Below, piece after piece: positions 19,639-29,400 of a stretch of DNA of 64,000 bases. Both the position numbers and the translations under genes were made by a program. The first letter of the stretch is position 1, and the number at the start of each line of letters is the position of its first letter. The notes under the pieces were generated by a model. That model saw only the letters and a program-made list of their open reading frames with translations, was not told the origin of the DNA and did not search any database. The DNA comes from Methylobacterium sp. 17Sr1-1 (GTDB taxonomy: Bacteria; Pseudomonadota; Alphaproteobacteria; Rhizobiales; Beijerinckiaceae): contig NZ_CP029552.1 in NCBI RefSeq assembly GCF_003173775.1, forward strand, positions 4,281,001 to 4,345,000. Direction: 5' to 3'.

Positions 19639-20460
19639 TCAGTCGAGGGCGGCCATGCGGAGGGTTTCCCCCTCGAGCCAGACCTGGACCGCCTTCTTGC
19701 GCAGCTTCGGGTCGGTGGTGTCGGCGGTGCGGAACAGGCCGTCGATGCCGATCAGTTCGGGCTCGAACTTGCGGCAGCAGATCCGGGCCCGGGGGTTGCC
19801 GCCCGCACCCGCGATGGCGCGGCCGCGCAGCGCCCCGTAGACGTGGATCGAGCCGCCGGCCAGGATCTCGGCGCCGGAGGCGACCGAGCCCATCACCGTC
19901 ACGTCGCCCTCGGGGTGGTAGACCGACTGGCCGGAGCGCAGCGGGGTCTCGAGGACGAGGGAGTTGGGCTTGCGCGGCTCCGGCGGCTTGACGGGTTCCG
20001 GCGGCTTGGCCTCGGCGACGTCGGCGTCCGGCTCCGCCATCGCGGCCGGGCGTCCGCCGCTGAGCAGCGGCGGCAGCGCCGGGCCGAGCCAGGCCGGCTC
20101 GGCCTTCTCGACGCCCATGATGCGGATGCCGCGCTGCTTGAGCTCGTCGACGAGGCCGGCGATGTCGGGCGTCGCTGCCGCGGCATCGTGATCGTCCTCG
20201 GCGGGCTCGGCCGCCTCGGATCCGGCCGCGTCCCCCCGGAGGGAGTCCTTGGCCAGGCCCGAGACGTCCAGAATCACGGCGCGCTCGGAGAAGAGCGTCG
20301 GCGAGCGCTGCACCAGGGCATCCAGGTGCGAGAACCAGTCGCCGAGCGGCGTCTCCGGCGCGAGCACGAGCGCCCGGAAGGAGCGGCCGCGCAGCGGGAG
20401 GGAGGGGCGAGTGAGGCTGATGCTGGTCACGGCGGTTGACGAGTTGTTACCGGGAGCCAT
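19639..20460 (-). CDS. minC: Septum formation inhibitor MinC
   Basis: 273 aa. N-terminal FtsZ-inhibiting domain (about 15-85, [20 protein letters not shown]). A long Pro/Glu-rich linker follows (about 130-168, [15 protein letters not shown]). The C-terminal beta-helix dimer domain (about 170-270) contains [20 protein letters not shown] and [18 protein letters not shown]. The motif RSGQ is the MinD-binding surface. It blocks FtsZ polymerisation near the poles. First gene of minCDE. Confidence 0.95.
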   Translation of the reverse strand: MAPGNNSSTAVTSISLTRPSLPLRGRSFRALVLAPETPLGDWFSHLDALVQRSPTLFSERAVILDVSGLAKDSLRGDAAGSEAAEPAEDDHDAAAATPDIAGLVDELKQRGIRIMGVEKAEPAWLGPALPPLLSGGRPAAMAEPDADVAEAKPPEPVKPPEPRKPNSLVLETPLRSGQSVYHPEGDVTVMGSVASGAEILAGGSIHVYGALRGRAIAGAGGNPRARICCRKFEPELIGIDGLFRTADTTDPKLRKKAVQVWLEGETLRMAALD

Positions 20461-20577
20461 GAAGCGCGCAGCATGGTTACCGGATCGTTAATGCTGTCCC
20501 GAATCGGCATGAGGCGGGCCGGCGGGGCACGGGCGCGGCGGCGAGCCCGGGCCCGGAGGCACGATCCGGCGCGGACG

Positions 20578-20603
20578 AAAAAAGGCCCGCGCAAGCGCGG
20601 GCC
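20578..20603 (-). terminator. Intrinsic terminator after creA
   Basis: On the minus strand the stem GGCCCGCGC / GCGCGGGCC is followed by six T residues (20583-20578). It lies 37 bp beyond the creA stop and insulates it from the minC region, which is transcribed in the same direction further on. Confidence 0.85.
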
Positions 20604-20639
20604 CGGACACGAAGCAGCAGAGGTCGGCGGCGCGGAGGG

Positions 20640-21155
20640 TCAGCCCAGGAAGTCGCCGCATTTCGGCGGCGCCTCGGTGCCCCACGGCATCAGCGGCACC
20701 GTCGAGGTCGAGTTCTTCGGCGAGCCCTGCACCACCTTGTCCGAGTAGACCATGTAGATCAGGGTGTTGCGCTTGGCGTCGCAGCCGCGCACGATCTGCA
20801 TGCTCTTGAAGATCAGCGAGCGGCGTTCGCTGAACACCACCTCGCCCTGCTTCATCTTGCTCTTGAACTTGACCGGCCCGACCTGGCGGCAGGAGAGCGA
20901 GATGTCGGAGACCTCCTCGGCGAGGCCGAGCGTGCCCTTGATGCCGCCCTTCTCCGGCTGGGTGTAGTGGCAGGCGACGCCGGCCACGTCCGGGTCGTCG
21001 ATGCCGTAGACCACCAGCTTGTCGTTGGGTGTCAGCGGCCGCCAGACGGTCGATTTGTCGAAGATCCGGTCCGGCTCCTGGGCCAGCGCCGCGCCCGTGG
21101 TGAGCCCGAGACAGGCCACCCCGCAGAGAGCCGTGAGACCCCGCCGCCACACCAT
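20640..21155 (-). CDS. creA: CreA family exported protein
   Basis: 171 aa, ATG at 21155 with AAAGG nine bases upstream. Signal peptide about 1-25 (ending GAALA-Q). The mature part holds the CreA family segments IFDKSTVWRPLTPNDKLVVY, GIDDPDVAGVACHYTQPEKG and SDISLSCRQVGP, and ends KCGDFLG. Four Cys may form two disulfides in the periplasm. Its biochemical function is unknown; the name comes from a gene near the E. coli creBC locus. A strong terminator follows. Confidence 0.93.
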   Translation of the reverse strand: MVWRRGLTALCGVACLGLTTGAALAQEPDRIFDKSTVWRPLTPNDKLVVYGIDDPDVAGVACHYTQPEKGGIKGTLGLAEEVSDISLSCRQVGPVKFKSKMKQGEVVFSERRSLIFKSMQIVRGCDAKRNTLIYMVYSDKVVQGSPKNSTSTVPLMPWGTEAPPKCGDFLG

Positions 21156-21344
21156 CGCATCAACCTTTCCTTGAAGAAGCTTAACGTATGTAGGGAGGCT
21201 GTCGCACGGCGGCGAGGGCGGTTAGAACGGAGCCGTCCCGTCCTGCCACGCTTGGCGTCCCCGCCCGCGGGGCGGCTCGTTCTCGTCCGCCGCCCTCCTC
21301 TCAAGGGCGGATCGTCCTCGCATCACGGCCGGTCCCCGAACGCC

Positions 21345-22376
21345 ATGCCGCTGCTACGCCTCACGGTCCGGCTCATCGCCGGCGTCCTTGCGATCCTCTC
21401 CTTGTGCCAGGCGGCCCTGGCCGAGCCCAACGCGGCCGCCTGTCAGCGCTTCCGCGCCGAGCTCGCCGGCCTGCAGCGGGATTCGAACCGCGGCCAGATC
21501 GAGGAGATCCAGCAGCTCGTCGCCTACCGCCAGTCGATCGGCTGCGAGGGTGGGCGCTTCCTGTTCTTCGACATGCGGCCGCCGCAATGCGCCCAGGTCG
21601 AGCAGCGCATCCGCGCCCTCAATGCCGGCTACGGCGCCGGCGCCCGCGAGGTCTCGAACGCCCGCCGCGAGCAGCTGATCGCTGCCGTCAAGGAGTCCTG
21701 CACCGGCCTGCAGAGCGCCGCGGCCTCCCAGCCGAAGCCCGCCGACGGGTTCGGGCGCGGCGGCTCGCAGGTGATCTGCGTGCGGATGTGCGACGGGGCC
21801 TATTTCCCGATGCCGAACCTGCCCGACGGGCGGGAGGGCGCCGACGAGATGTGCCAGGCGCTCTGCCCCGGGGCCGAGGCCGCCGCCTACTCGATGCCGC
21901 CGAGCGACGGCGGCCTGACCCAGGCCGCCGCGATCCAGACCAAGCGCGCCTACTCGGCCCTGGCGAACGCCTTCAAGTTCCAGAAGACCTTCGTGCCGAA
22001 CTGCTCGTGCAAGGGCACGCAGACCTGGGCGCAGGCCCTGGTCAAGGCCGAGAGCATGCTGGTACGCCACAAGGGCGACATCTTCGTCACCCCGGCCCAG
22101 GCCGAGGCGATGTCGCGGCCGAAGGTGCGCCTGAGCCTGGTCGGCCGCGCCGACCGGGCCGCCGCGACCCTGGCCGCCACCGCCGCCACCCGGGTCGAGG
22201 ACGGTACCGCCGAGGCTGCGGAATCCGCCCGCCCGGCCACCCCCGAGGAGCGTCCCGCGGTGCGGATCATCGCCCCGAACCTGATCCCGGTGCCGCTCAC
22301 CGCCAAGGCGGACGGCCCGCAGGCTGCCGTGGCGGCGGTCCCGGCCCCGGGCGCCGCTCCCGTCGCCACCCCGTGA
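21345..22376 (+). CDS. DUF2865 exported Cys-rich protein
   Basis: 343 aa from ATG 21345, which begins a clear signal peptide (MPLLRLTVRLIAGVLAILSL, cleavage near A-L-A-E at about 26). Residues about 27-125 are a helical Cys-containing region with QRDSNRGQIEEIQQLVAYRQ. The DUF2865 core is at about 145-240: VICVRMCDGAYFPMPNLPDG, then MCQALCPGAEAAAYSMPPSD and VPNCSCKGT. The C-terminal 90 residues are Ala/Pro-rich and probably disordered. DUF2865 proteins are found mostly in Hyphomicrobiales and have no known function. It is 104 bp upstream of the OmpA-like gene on the same strand. Confidence 0.88.
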   Translation: MPLLRLTVRLIAGVLAILSLCQAALAEPNAAACQRFRAELAGLQRDSNRGQIEEIQQLVAYRQSIGCEGGRFLFFDMRPPQCAQVEQRIRALNAGYGAGAREVSNARREQLIAAVKESCTGLQSAAASQPKPADGFGRGGSQVICVRMCDGAYFPMPNLPDGREGADEMCQALCPGAEAAAYSMPPSDGGLTQAAAIQTKRAYSALANAFKFQKTFVPNCSCKGTQTWAQALVKAESMLVRHKGDIFVTPAQAEAMSRPKVRLSLVGRADRAAATLAATAATRVEDGTAEAAESARPATPEERPAVRIIAPNLIPVPLTAKADGPQAAVAAVPAPGAAPVATP

Positions 22377-22480
22377 CGCCGCCCGGCCCGGCGCGAGCGC
22401 CCCGGGCCGGTTGACCGCAGGGAACCAACTCGCCGTCAAGGTGTTCGAAGGGACCGACGACGGACGAGAGGTTCCACCCG

Positions 22481-24769
22481 ATGCGCCCTGCCCGCGCGCT
22501 GCTGCTGACCGGCACGATCCTGCCGGCGCTGCTGCTCCAGCCGATTCTGGCGAGCCAGGCTCTCGCCAGCCAAGCTCTTGCCGGCCACTCTCTTGCCGGC
22601 CCATCGGCGGTGCGAGGCGACGACGTGATCCGGCTGGCCCAGGGCGGGCCGGGAGAGCGCGGGCCCGGCGGGCCGGGAGGCCCCGGTGGTCCGGGCGGAC
22701 CCGGAGGTCCCGGGGGCCCAGGCGGTGAGCGCGGGCATGGCGGCCCCGGCGGCCCGGGCGGCGGACCGCGCCCGGAGCGGGGCCCGGCCGAGCGGCCGGA
22801 GCCGCGCGAGCGCCCCGAACCGCGGCAGGAACGCCCCGAGCCCCGGCAAGAGCGGCCGGAACCCCGACAGGAGCGGCAGGCGCCGCGGCCCGAGCCCCGC
22901 GAGCGCCCCGAGCCCCGACAGGAACGCCCCGAGCCTCGGCAGGAGCGACCCGAGCGGCCGGAACCGCGCGAGCGCCCGGCGCCGCCTCGCGAGCGGCCCG
23001 AACCCCAGCAGCGGGAGCGGCCCGAACCGCAGGAGCGCGGCCCGCAGGGCCGTCCGGATCGGCCCGAGCGGCCGGATCGCCAGGAACGCCCCGATCGCCA
23101 GGAACGCCCCGATCGTCAGGAGCGGCCGGACCGTCCCGATCGCCCGGAGCGCCCCGATCGTCAGGAGCCGCGCGGCCCGCGTGGCGAGGAGCCCGGCCGT
23201 CCGCCGGCCCCGCCGCAGGATCGCGGCCCCGCCGCGCGTCCCGACCAGCGGGAACGCCCCACTCCCGACGCGCGGCCGGACCGCCGCGACGATCGTCCCG
23301 ATGCGCGCGACGAGCGCCACGGGCCGGACGCGCCGGGCCAGCGCGGCCCGGGCCAGCCGCCCGCACCCGGTCAAGGACCCGAGCGGCAAGGTCCCGATCG
23401 CCAAGGTCCCGATCGCCAAGGGCCCGCTCCCGGCCAGCCCCCTGCCCCGGGCCGCGCGGCGCCGCCGGCGCCCGGCGAGCCGCTGCCGGGCGCTCCGGGT
23501 CGCGGACCCGGCCGGCCGGACGCCCCCGGCGCCGGCCCGAACGGCGCGCCGCTGCCGCCCAATCAGCAGCCCGGCGTGCCGGGCCGGCCCTTCGTGCCCG
23601 GCGGCGCCGGCACGCCGTCCGACGGCCGCGACTTCGACCGGCGCGACCCGCGCGATCAGGACCGGCGCGATTTCGATCGTCGAGACGGCCGCGACCTCGA
23701 TCGACGGGACGGTCGCGACTTCGACCGCCGCGGCGACGACAGGCGGGACTTCGACCGGCGCGGCCCCGACGACCGCGGCGACCTGCCCGGCGGGTATCGC
23801 CGCGACGCGCCGGACTACGTCCCGGGCGGCTTCCGCCGTGGCGACATCGACGTGCGCAGCTACGACGACGTCCGCCGCGCCCGGCGCGAGTACAACGAGA
23901 ACGGCCGCCTGATCATCCGCGAGCCCGGCCGCGTGATCGTGCGCGACGACGACCGCTACTTCCTGCGCCACGACGAGACCGAGCGCTTCCGCCTGCTCGA
24001 CCGCGACGCCCGCATCGAGCGGCGCGGCCGCGACACGGTGACGATCATCGACCGCCCGGGCGGCTACCAGGTCTTCACGGTGGTGGACGACGACGGCCGG
24101 TTGCTGCGGCGCTACCGCCGCGGCCCGGACGGACGCGAGGTGGTGCTGATCGACAATTCCTACGCGGGCCCGCCGCGGTCGATCCAGCAGGACGTGGTCG
24201 TGCTGCCGCCGCCCGACATCCGCATCCCCCGCGACCGCTACGTGGTCGAGGCGGAGCGGGCCGACCAGGGCGCGATCTACGAGGCGCTGACCGCCCCGCC
24301 GGTCGCACCGGTCGAGCGGCGCTACACCCTCGATCAGGTGCGCTACAGCCCGACCCTGCGCGCCCGGATGCGCAGCGTCGACATCGACACGATCACCTTC
24401 GACACCGGCTCGTGGGAGGTCACGCCCGATCAGGCCCAACGCCTCGCCACCATCGCGGCGGCGATCAACCAGGCGGTCCAGAACAACCCGCAGGAGGTTT
24501 TTCTGATCGAGGGCTACACCGACGCGGTCGGCGCCGACGTCGACAACCTCTCGCTCTCCGACCGGCGCGCCCAGTCGGTGGCCGAGGTGCTGACCCGCGA
24601 CTTCAAGGTGCCGCCCGAGAACCTGACCACGCAGGGCTACGGCGAGCAGTACCTGAAGGTGAACACCCAGAGCGCCTCGCGGGAGAACCGCCGGGTGACG
24701 GTGCGGCGCATCACTCCGCTGATCCAGCAGCAGCAGGCCCAGCAGCAACCGCAGCAACAACAGCGCTGA
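22481..24769 (+). CDS. OmpA family outer-membrane/peptidoglycan protein with a long Pro/Arg repeat region
   Basis: 762 aa. Signal peptide at the N-terminus (LLLTGTILPALLLQPILASQ), followed by imperfect ASQAL repeats. A Gly-Pro tract (GPGGPGGPGG, about 55-100) follows, then more than 200 residues of RPEPRQE- and RPDRQE-type repeats, then D-R-R-D-G-R-D repeats (about 385-430). A beta-rich domain is at about 440-590. The OmpA C-terminal domain is at about 630-750: F-D-T-G-S-W-E-V, then EGYTDAVGADVDNLSLSDRR and the peptidoglycan-binding NRRVTVRRI. The repeats are strongly charged and likely extended. It probably anchors envelope to peptidoglycan. Similar 'large exported OmpA' proteins are common in Methylobacterium and Bradyrhizobium. 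Confidence 0.88.
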   Translation: MRPARALLLTGTILPALLLQPILASQALASQALAGHSLAGPSAVRGDDVIRLAQGGPGERGPGGPGGPGGPGGPGGPGGPGGERGHGGPGGPGGGPRPERGPAERPEPRERPEPRQERPEPRQERPEPRQERQAPRPEPRERPEPRQERPEPRQERPERPEPRERPAPPRERPEPQQRERPEPQERGPQGRPDRPERPDRQERPDRQERPDRQERPDRPDRPERPDRQEPRGPRGEEPGRPPAPPQDRGPAARPDQRERPTPDARPDRRDDRPDARDERHGPDAPGQRGPGQPPAPGQGPERQGPDRQGPDRQGPAPGQPPAPGRAAPPAPGEPLPGAPGRGPGRPDAPGAGPNGAPLPPNQQPGVPGRPFVPGGAGTPSDGRDFDRRDPRDQDRRDFDRRDGRDLDRRDGRDFDRRGDDRRDFDRRGPDDRGDLPGGYRRDAPDYVPGGFRRGDIDVRSYDDVRRARREYNENGRLIIREPGRVIVRDDDRYFLRHDETERFRLLDRDARIERRGRDTVTIIDRPGGYQVFTVVDDDGRLLRRYRRGPDGREVVLIDNSYAGPPRSIQQDVVVLPPPDIRIPRDRYVVEAERADQGAIYEALTAPPVAPVERRYTLDQVRYSPTLRARMRSVDIDTITFDTGSWEVTPDQAQRLATIAAAINQAVQNNPQEVFLIEGYTDAVGADVDNLSLSDRRAQSVAEVLTRDFKVPPENLTTQGYGEQYLKVNTQSASRENRRVTVRRITPLIQQQQAQQQPQQQQR

Positions 24770-24953
24770 AGCCGCGCGGGGGCTGCCCCTGTCGATATGA
24801 ACGCTGTCCCCGCCCCCTCTCTGCCGGGGGGCGGGGCGGCATTATCGGCATGGTCAGCTGTCGATGCGTGGTGCCGCTAAACAATCAGGCAGAGAGAACC
24901 TGGCGCAACTGCAAACGGCTGAAATTTCTGAACGACGATCGACCGTATCATCG

Positions 24954-24997
24954 CGTCATCCCGGGTTCCGCTGCGCGGCCCCGGGATGACGCGGAGG
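24954..24997. repeat. Intergenic palindrome, family D
   Basis: CGTCATCCCGGG-TTCCGC-TGCGCGG-CCCCGGGATGACG is a near-perfect inverted repeat between the convergent OmpA and cysG genes. Related units are at 29401-29557, 37893-37929 and 54717-54763. The rest of this 265-bp gap shows nothing else. Confidence 0.7.
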
Positions 24998-25034
24998 GTT
25001 TCAGTTCGGTCCGCCAGCGTAGTCAGGCATTCAA

Positions 25035-26558
25035 TCAGACGCTCGCCCGCTCCGCCGCCTCCAGGACCGCGGGCGGAATGGCGGGAACCTGATCCGCCTG
25101 CACGCCCCGCCCGAGCGCATCCCCCACCATCACGATCGCCGGCCCCTCGAGCCCGGCCGCCTCGACCCGGTCGGCGATGTCGCGGGCCTCACCGCGCACC
25201 ACCGCCTGGTCGGGCCGGGTGGCGTTGAACACCACCAGCGCCGGAGTCGCGGGCGGCAGGCCCTCGGAGACGGCCTGGGCGAGGAGGCTGCGCAGGGTGC
25301 GCTTGGGCATGTAGACCACCGTGGTCACGGTGGGATCGGCCAGCGCCTTCCAGTTCAGGTCGTCGGGAAGCGCCCCGCGGCGGTCGTGACCGGTGACGTA
25401 TTGCAGGCGCCGTGCCGCGTCGCGGTGGGTGAGCGAGATGCCGAGGGAGGCCGCCGCCCCCTGCGCCGCCGTGACGCCGGGCACCACCGCGACCGGGATG
25501 CCGGCCTCGTGGCAGGCGTCGATCTCCTCGCCGGCGCGGCCGAACACCAGGGGGTCGCCGGATTTGAGCCGCACCACCCGCTTGCCGCTCTTCGCCAGCG
25601 ACACCATCAGAGCGTTGATGTCGTCCTGGCGGCAGGACGGGCCGTGGCCGGTCTTGCCGACCAGCATCGTGCGGGCCTCGCGCCGGGCGTAGTCGAGGAT
25701 CTCCGGCGCGACGAGGTCGTCGTACAGGATCACGTCGGCGCTGCGCAGGGCCCGCAGGGCCTTGAGGGTCAGGAGCTCGGCGTCGCCCGGCCCCGCCCCG
25801 ACCAGGACGACGCTGCCGCCCGTCGGCGCGGCGTCGTTCTCGGCCAGCAGCGCGTCGAGGTCGGCGCGGACCGGCGCCCGCTCCGGCTCGGCGAAGGCAC
25901 GGTCCGTGAAACGCTCCCAGAACGCCCGGCGCTCGCCGAAGGCGTGGTAGCGCGCGCTCACCTCGGCGCGCCAGTCGCGGGCGGCCCCGACCCAGGCCTT
26001 GAAGCCCGCGGGCAGCATCGCCTCGATGCGCGCCCGCACGGTCTGGCCGAAGACCGGCGCGGCGCCCTCCGTCGAGATGCCGACGACGAGGGGCGAGCGG
26101 TTGACGATGGCGCCGAACGAGACGTCGCAGAGATGCGGCCGGTCGATGGCGTTGACGATCGCGCCCGCGGCGCGCGCCGCGCCGACGAAGCACTCGCACT
26201 CGCCCTCGTCCTCGAAGGCCGCGATGGCGAAGGCCGCGCCCTCGAGATCGGCCGGCGACCAGTCGCGCTCGTGCAGCACGACCGTGCCGGCGACGGCCTC
26301 CGCGGGAGCGCCCCGCATCTCCTCGGTGGGTTCGGGGGCGAAGACGTCGACATGGGCGCCGGCGGCGGCGAGCAGCTTCACCTTCCAGGCCGCGCCGCCA
26401 TTCGCCCCGGCCAGCACCGCGCGCTTGCCCGTGAGCGTCACGAAGACCGGGAGCACGGCCAGGGGCTCGAGACCCGGGGAGCGGGTCTCGCGGGGAGCGC
26501 GGGGCGTACGCATGGGAAGGGAAGCTTCTGGAACGAGTCTCGGGAAATCCTGCGCCAT
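25035..26558 (-). CDS. cysG: Siroheme synthase (trifunctional CysG)
   Basis: 507 aa from ATG 26558; a downstream ATG at 26513 is possible, since the first 30 residues are not family-like. The N-terminal precorrin-2 dehydrogenase/ferrochelatase part starts LPVFVTLTGKRAVLAGANGG, with an NAD-binding loop near 43-60 and VNAIDRPHLCDVSFGAIVNR. The C-terminal uroporphyrinogen III methyltransferase (from about 245) has VVLVGAGPGDAELLTLKALR, VRLKSGDPLVFGRAGEEI and VVPGVTAAQGAAASLGISLTHRD. It makes the siroheme required by NirA. It is the last gene of the nitrate operon, 9 nt after nasA. Confidence 0.96.
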   Translation of the reverse strand: MAQDFPRLVPEASLPMRTPRAPRETRSPGLEPLAVLPVFVTLTGKRAVLAGANGGAAWKVKLLAAAGAHVDVFAPEPTEEMRGAPAEAVAGTVVLHERDWSPADLEGAAFAIAAFEDEGECECFVGAARAAGAIVNAIDRPHLCDVSFGAIVNRSPLVVGISTEGAAPVFGQTVRARIEAMLPAGFKAWVGAARDWRAEVSARYHAFGERRAFWERFTDRAFAEPERAPVRADLDALLAENDAAPTGGSVVLVGAGPGDAELLTLKALRALRSADVILYDDLVAPEILDYARREARTMLVGKTGHGPSCRQDDINALMVSLAKSGKRVVRLKSGDPLVFGRAGEEIDACHEAGIPVAVVPGVTAAQGAAASLGISLTHRDAARRLQYVTGHDRRGALPDDLNWKALADPTVTTVVYMPKRTLRSLLAQAVSEGLPPATPALVVFNATRPDQAVVRGEARDIADRVEAAGLEGPAIVMVGDALGRGVQADQVPAIPPAVLEAAERASV

Positions 26559-26567
26559 CAGATGCGC

Positions 26568-29249
26568 CTATGCGGAAGCGGGTGCAAGTTCCGCGGCCAG
26601 CAGCTTGCGGATCTCAGGGATGCACGAGCCGCAATTGGTGCCGGCCTTGCACGCCGCGCCGACCGCCTCAACCCCGTGCGCCCCGCCCTTGATCGCCGCC
26701 CGGATCGTATCGAGCCCGACGGTGTGGCAGGCGCAGACCAGCGGCCCGGTGCCGGCGCTCTCGGCCCTGCCGGAGATGAGCGCCCGGCGGGCGGAGGGCT
26801 CCAGCAGCTCCTGGGTGCGGAAGAACGCCTTGGCGGCGTCCCAGGTCGGGCGCTCGGCGGCGGGCGCCAGGGCGATCACGCCGAGGAGCTGCCCGTCGCG
26901 GAAGGCGGCGGCGCGGTAGCGGCCGCGCCCCGGGTCGGCGTACTCGCTGAAGGCAGCCCCGGGAAACAGCTCGCGCATCAGGGCGGCGGCCTCGCTCGGA
27001 CCGTCCTGGGTCGCGACGATCAGGCCGGTCGCCCCTTCCAGCGTCGCCCTCGCCCACCACCAGCCGAAGGGCGCCGCCACCGTCTCGCGGGTGATGAGGT
27101 AGCCGCGGGAGCGGTAGGGCTCGGGGGCGATCGAGGCCGGGGTCGCCTTGAGCTCCGGCTGGCCCGAGACCGGGTCCACCGCGCCCTGCGCGAGGGCGCC
27201 GACGCGGCCGTCCGAGGTGTTGGCCTCGCTCCAGTGCATCGGGGCGAACAGGACGCCGGGTTGCGCGCCCGGGGTCACCATGACCTCCAGTACCGCGGCG
27301 CCATGGGCGGTGCGGACCCGGGCGAGGTCGCCCTCGGTGAGGCCGGCGGCGGCCGCGTCGTCGGGGTGGATCTCGACGAAGGGTACCGCCCGGTGGGCCG
27401 AGAGGCGCGGGCTCTTCCCGGTGCGGGTCAGCGTGTGCCAGTGGTCGCGCACCCGGCCGGTATTGAGGCGTAAGGGGAGCGCGTCGCTGGTCGCTTGCGC
27501 CAGGACCGGCTTCTGCACCGCGACGAAGCGGGCCTTGCGGTCGCGGGTGAAGAAGCCGCCATTGGCGAAGAACCGCGTCTGCGGCGCCTTGGCCTTACGG
27601 GTCAGCGGCCACTGCACCGGCGCCGCCGCGGCGTAGGCGGCGTCCGTGATGTCGGAGAGCCCACCGAGGTCGAAGTCGCGGCTGCCGCGGTTCTCGAACT
27701 CCGACAGGGCGGCGTGCTCGCGAAACACCGCGGCGGCACTCGGCCAGGCGAAGGCCTTGGAATAGCCGAGGCGTTGGCCCACCTGGGCCATGATCCACCA
27801 ATCGGCCCGCGCCTCGCCCGGGGCTGTCAGGAAGGCGCGCTGGCGCGAGATCCGGCGCTCGGAATTGGTCACCGTGCCGTCCTTCTCGCCCCAGGCGAGG
27901 GCCGGGAGCACGATGGCGTTGCGGGCCCGCACCGTGTCGGTGTCGGCCACCACCTCGGAGACCACGTAGGTGTCGAGCTTGGCCAAGGCCGCCCGCACCC
28001 GGTCGGCCCGGGGCATCGAGACCGCCGGGTTGGTGCCCATCACCCACAACGCCTTGATCTTGCCGCGCTCGATCGCCTCGAACAACGCCACCGCCTTCAT
28101 CCCCTCGCCGGTGGTGATGTTCGGCGCGTTCCAGAACCGGCGCACCAGGTCCACCTCCTCGGGGGTGAAGTGCATGTGGGCCGCCAGCATGTTGGCGAGC
28201 CCGCCGACCTCGCGCCCGCCCATGGCGTTGGGCTGGCCGGTGAGCGAGAACGGCCCCATGCCGGGCTTCCCGATGCGGCCGGTGGCGAGGTGGCAGTTGA
28301 TGATCGCGTTGGCCTTGTCGGTCCCTTGCGCCGACTGATTCACCCCCTGCGAGGTGGCGGTGACGACCCGCGGCGTGGTGCGGAATAGCTCGAAGAAGGT
28401 CGCGACCTCGGCCTCGGAGAGGCCGGTCGCCGCGGCCGTGGCCGCGGTCGTCGGGGCGATCTGGCGGGCGCGCTCCAGCGCCGGCTCGAAGCCGGCGGTG
28501 TGCTCGGCGATGTAGCGCGGATCGAGGGCGTTCGCGTCGGCGAGGTGGACCAGCAGCCCGGAGAACAGGGCCGTGTCGGTGCCGGGCTTCACGCCGAGGA
28601 AGAGGTCGGCCTCCTCGCCGGTCTGGGTGCGGCGGGGATCGATCGCCACGATTCTGGTGCCGCGCTTCGCCCGCGCGTCGAGCATGCGGCGAAAGAGGAT
28701 CGGGTGGCACCAGGCGGTGTTGGAGCCGACCAGCACCAGGAGGTCGGCCTCGTCGAGGTCCTCGTAGCAGCCCGGCACGGTGTCGGAGCCGAAGGCGCGG
28801 CGGTGCGCGGCCACCGAGGACGACATGCACAGGCGCGAATTGGTGTCGACGTGGGGCGTGCCGATGAAGCCCTTCGCGAGCTTGTTGGCGACGTAATAGT
28901 CTTCGGTCAGGAGCTGGCCCGAGAGGTAGAACGCCACCGAGTCCGGCCCGTGCGCCGCGACGGTGCGCTTGAAGCCCTCGGCGACGGCATCCAGTGCCTC
29001 GTCCCAGGTCGCGCGCCGCCCGGCGATTGCCGGATGCAGCACCCGGTCGTCGAGGGACAGGGTTTCACCCAACGCCGAGCCCTTCGAGCACAGCCGGCCG
29101 AAATTCGCCGGGTGCTGCGGATCGCCCGCCACGCTGGCGCCCCCCTGCCCGTCCGGCCGGGCGAGCACGCCGCAGCCGACGCCGCAATACGGACAGGTGG
29201 TGCGGACGGGGGCGGCCTCGGGCGCGAGGGCCGGCACGTGCAGGTTCAT
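26568..29249 (-). CDS. nasA: Assimilatory nitrate reductase catalytic subunit, with C-terminal [2Fe-2S] BFD domain
   Basis: 893 aa from ATG 29249; the ORF start at 29294 has no ribosome site. N-terminal [4Fe-4S] motif C-P-Y-C-G-V-G-C-G-V (about 19-28) with the fourth Cys in RLCSKGSALGE. Molybdopterin oxidoreductase domain follows, with TNSRLCMSSSVAAHRRAFGSD, where the molybdenum region lies, and the dinucleotide-binding domain RLNTGRVRDHWHTLTRTGKS. The C-terminal about 60 residues, CACHTVGLDTIRAAI ... CKAGTNCGSCIPEI, are a BFD-like [2Fe-2S] domain. It reduces nitrate to nitrite in the cytoplasm. There is no signal peptide. A family D repeat lies in the 349-bp gap to the upstream reductase gene. 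Confidence 0.95.
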   Translation of the reverse strand: MNLHVPALAPEAAPVRTTCPYCGVGCGVLARPDGQGGASVAGDPQHPANFGRLCSKGSALGETLSLDDRVLHPAIAGRRATWDEALDAVAEGFKRTVAAHGPDSVAFYLSGQLLTEDYYVANKLAKGFIGTPHVDTNSRLCMSSSVAAHRRAFGSDTVPGCYEDLDEADLLVLVGSNTAWCHPILFRRMLDARAKRGTRIVAIDPRRTQTGEEADLFLGVKPGTDTALFSGLLVHLADANALDPRYIAEHTAGFEPALERARQIAPTTAATAAATGLSEAEVATFFELFRTTPRVVTATSQGVNQSAQGTDKANAIINCHLATGRIGKPGMGPFSLTGQPNAMGGREVGGLANMLAAHMHFTPEEVDLVRRFWNAPNITTGEGMKAVALFEAIERGKIKALWVMGTNPAVSMPRADRVRAALAKLDTYVVSEVVADTDTVRARNAIVLPALAWGEKDGTVTNSERRISRQRAFLTAPGEARADWWIMAQVGQRLGYSKAFAWPSAAAVFREHAALSEFENRGSRDFDLGGLSDITDAAYAAAAPVQWPLTRKAKAPQTRFFANGGFFTRDRKARFVAVQKPVLAQATSDALPLRLNTGRVRDHWHTLTRTGKSPRLSAHRAVPFVEIHPDDAAAAGLTEGDLARVRTAHGAAVLEVMVTPGAQPGVLFAPMHWSEANTSDGRVGALAQGAVDPVSGQPELKATPASIAPEPYRSRGYLITRETVAAPFGWWWARATLEGATGLIVATQDGPSEAAALMRELFPGAAFSEYADPGRGRYRAAAFRDGQLLGVIALAPAAERPTWDAAKAFFRTQELLEPSARRALISGRAESAGTGPLVCACHTVGLDTIRAAIKGGAHGVEAVGAACKAGTNCGSCIPEIRKLLAAELAPASA

Positions 29250-29400
29250 GGGAAGAGCCTTTCGCCGGGCGTGCGGGTGGGGGCGGACAAGCAATGTTCG
29301 AGCCGCCGGGAGTCGACGGTGGATCGCAATTCACCCGAAACAATCAATCAGGGTGACGCTGACGAGCGCTTGCACGCGATCGGCGTGCTCGACGGAATGA

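Noticed and set aside
22680..23760. Short regular repeats suggesting a CRISPR array
   Set aside because: The period is 15-21 bp, in frame, and encodes Pro/Arg repeats of the OmpA protein; there are no unique spacers of constant length and no cas genes.
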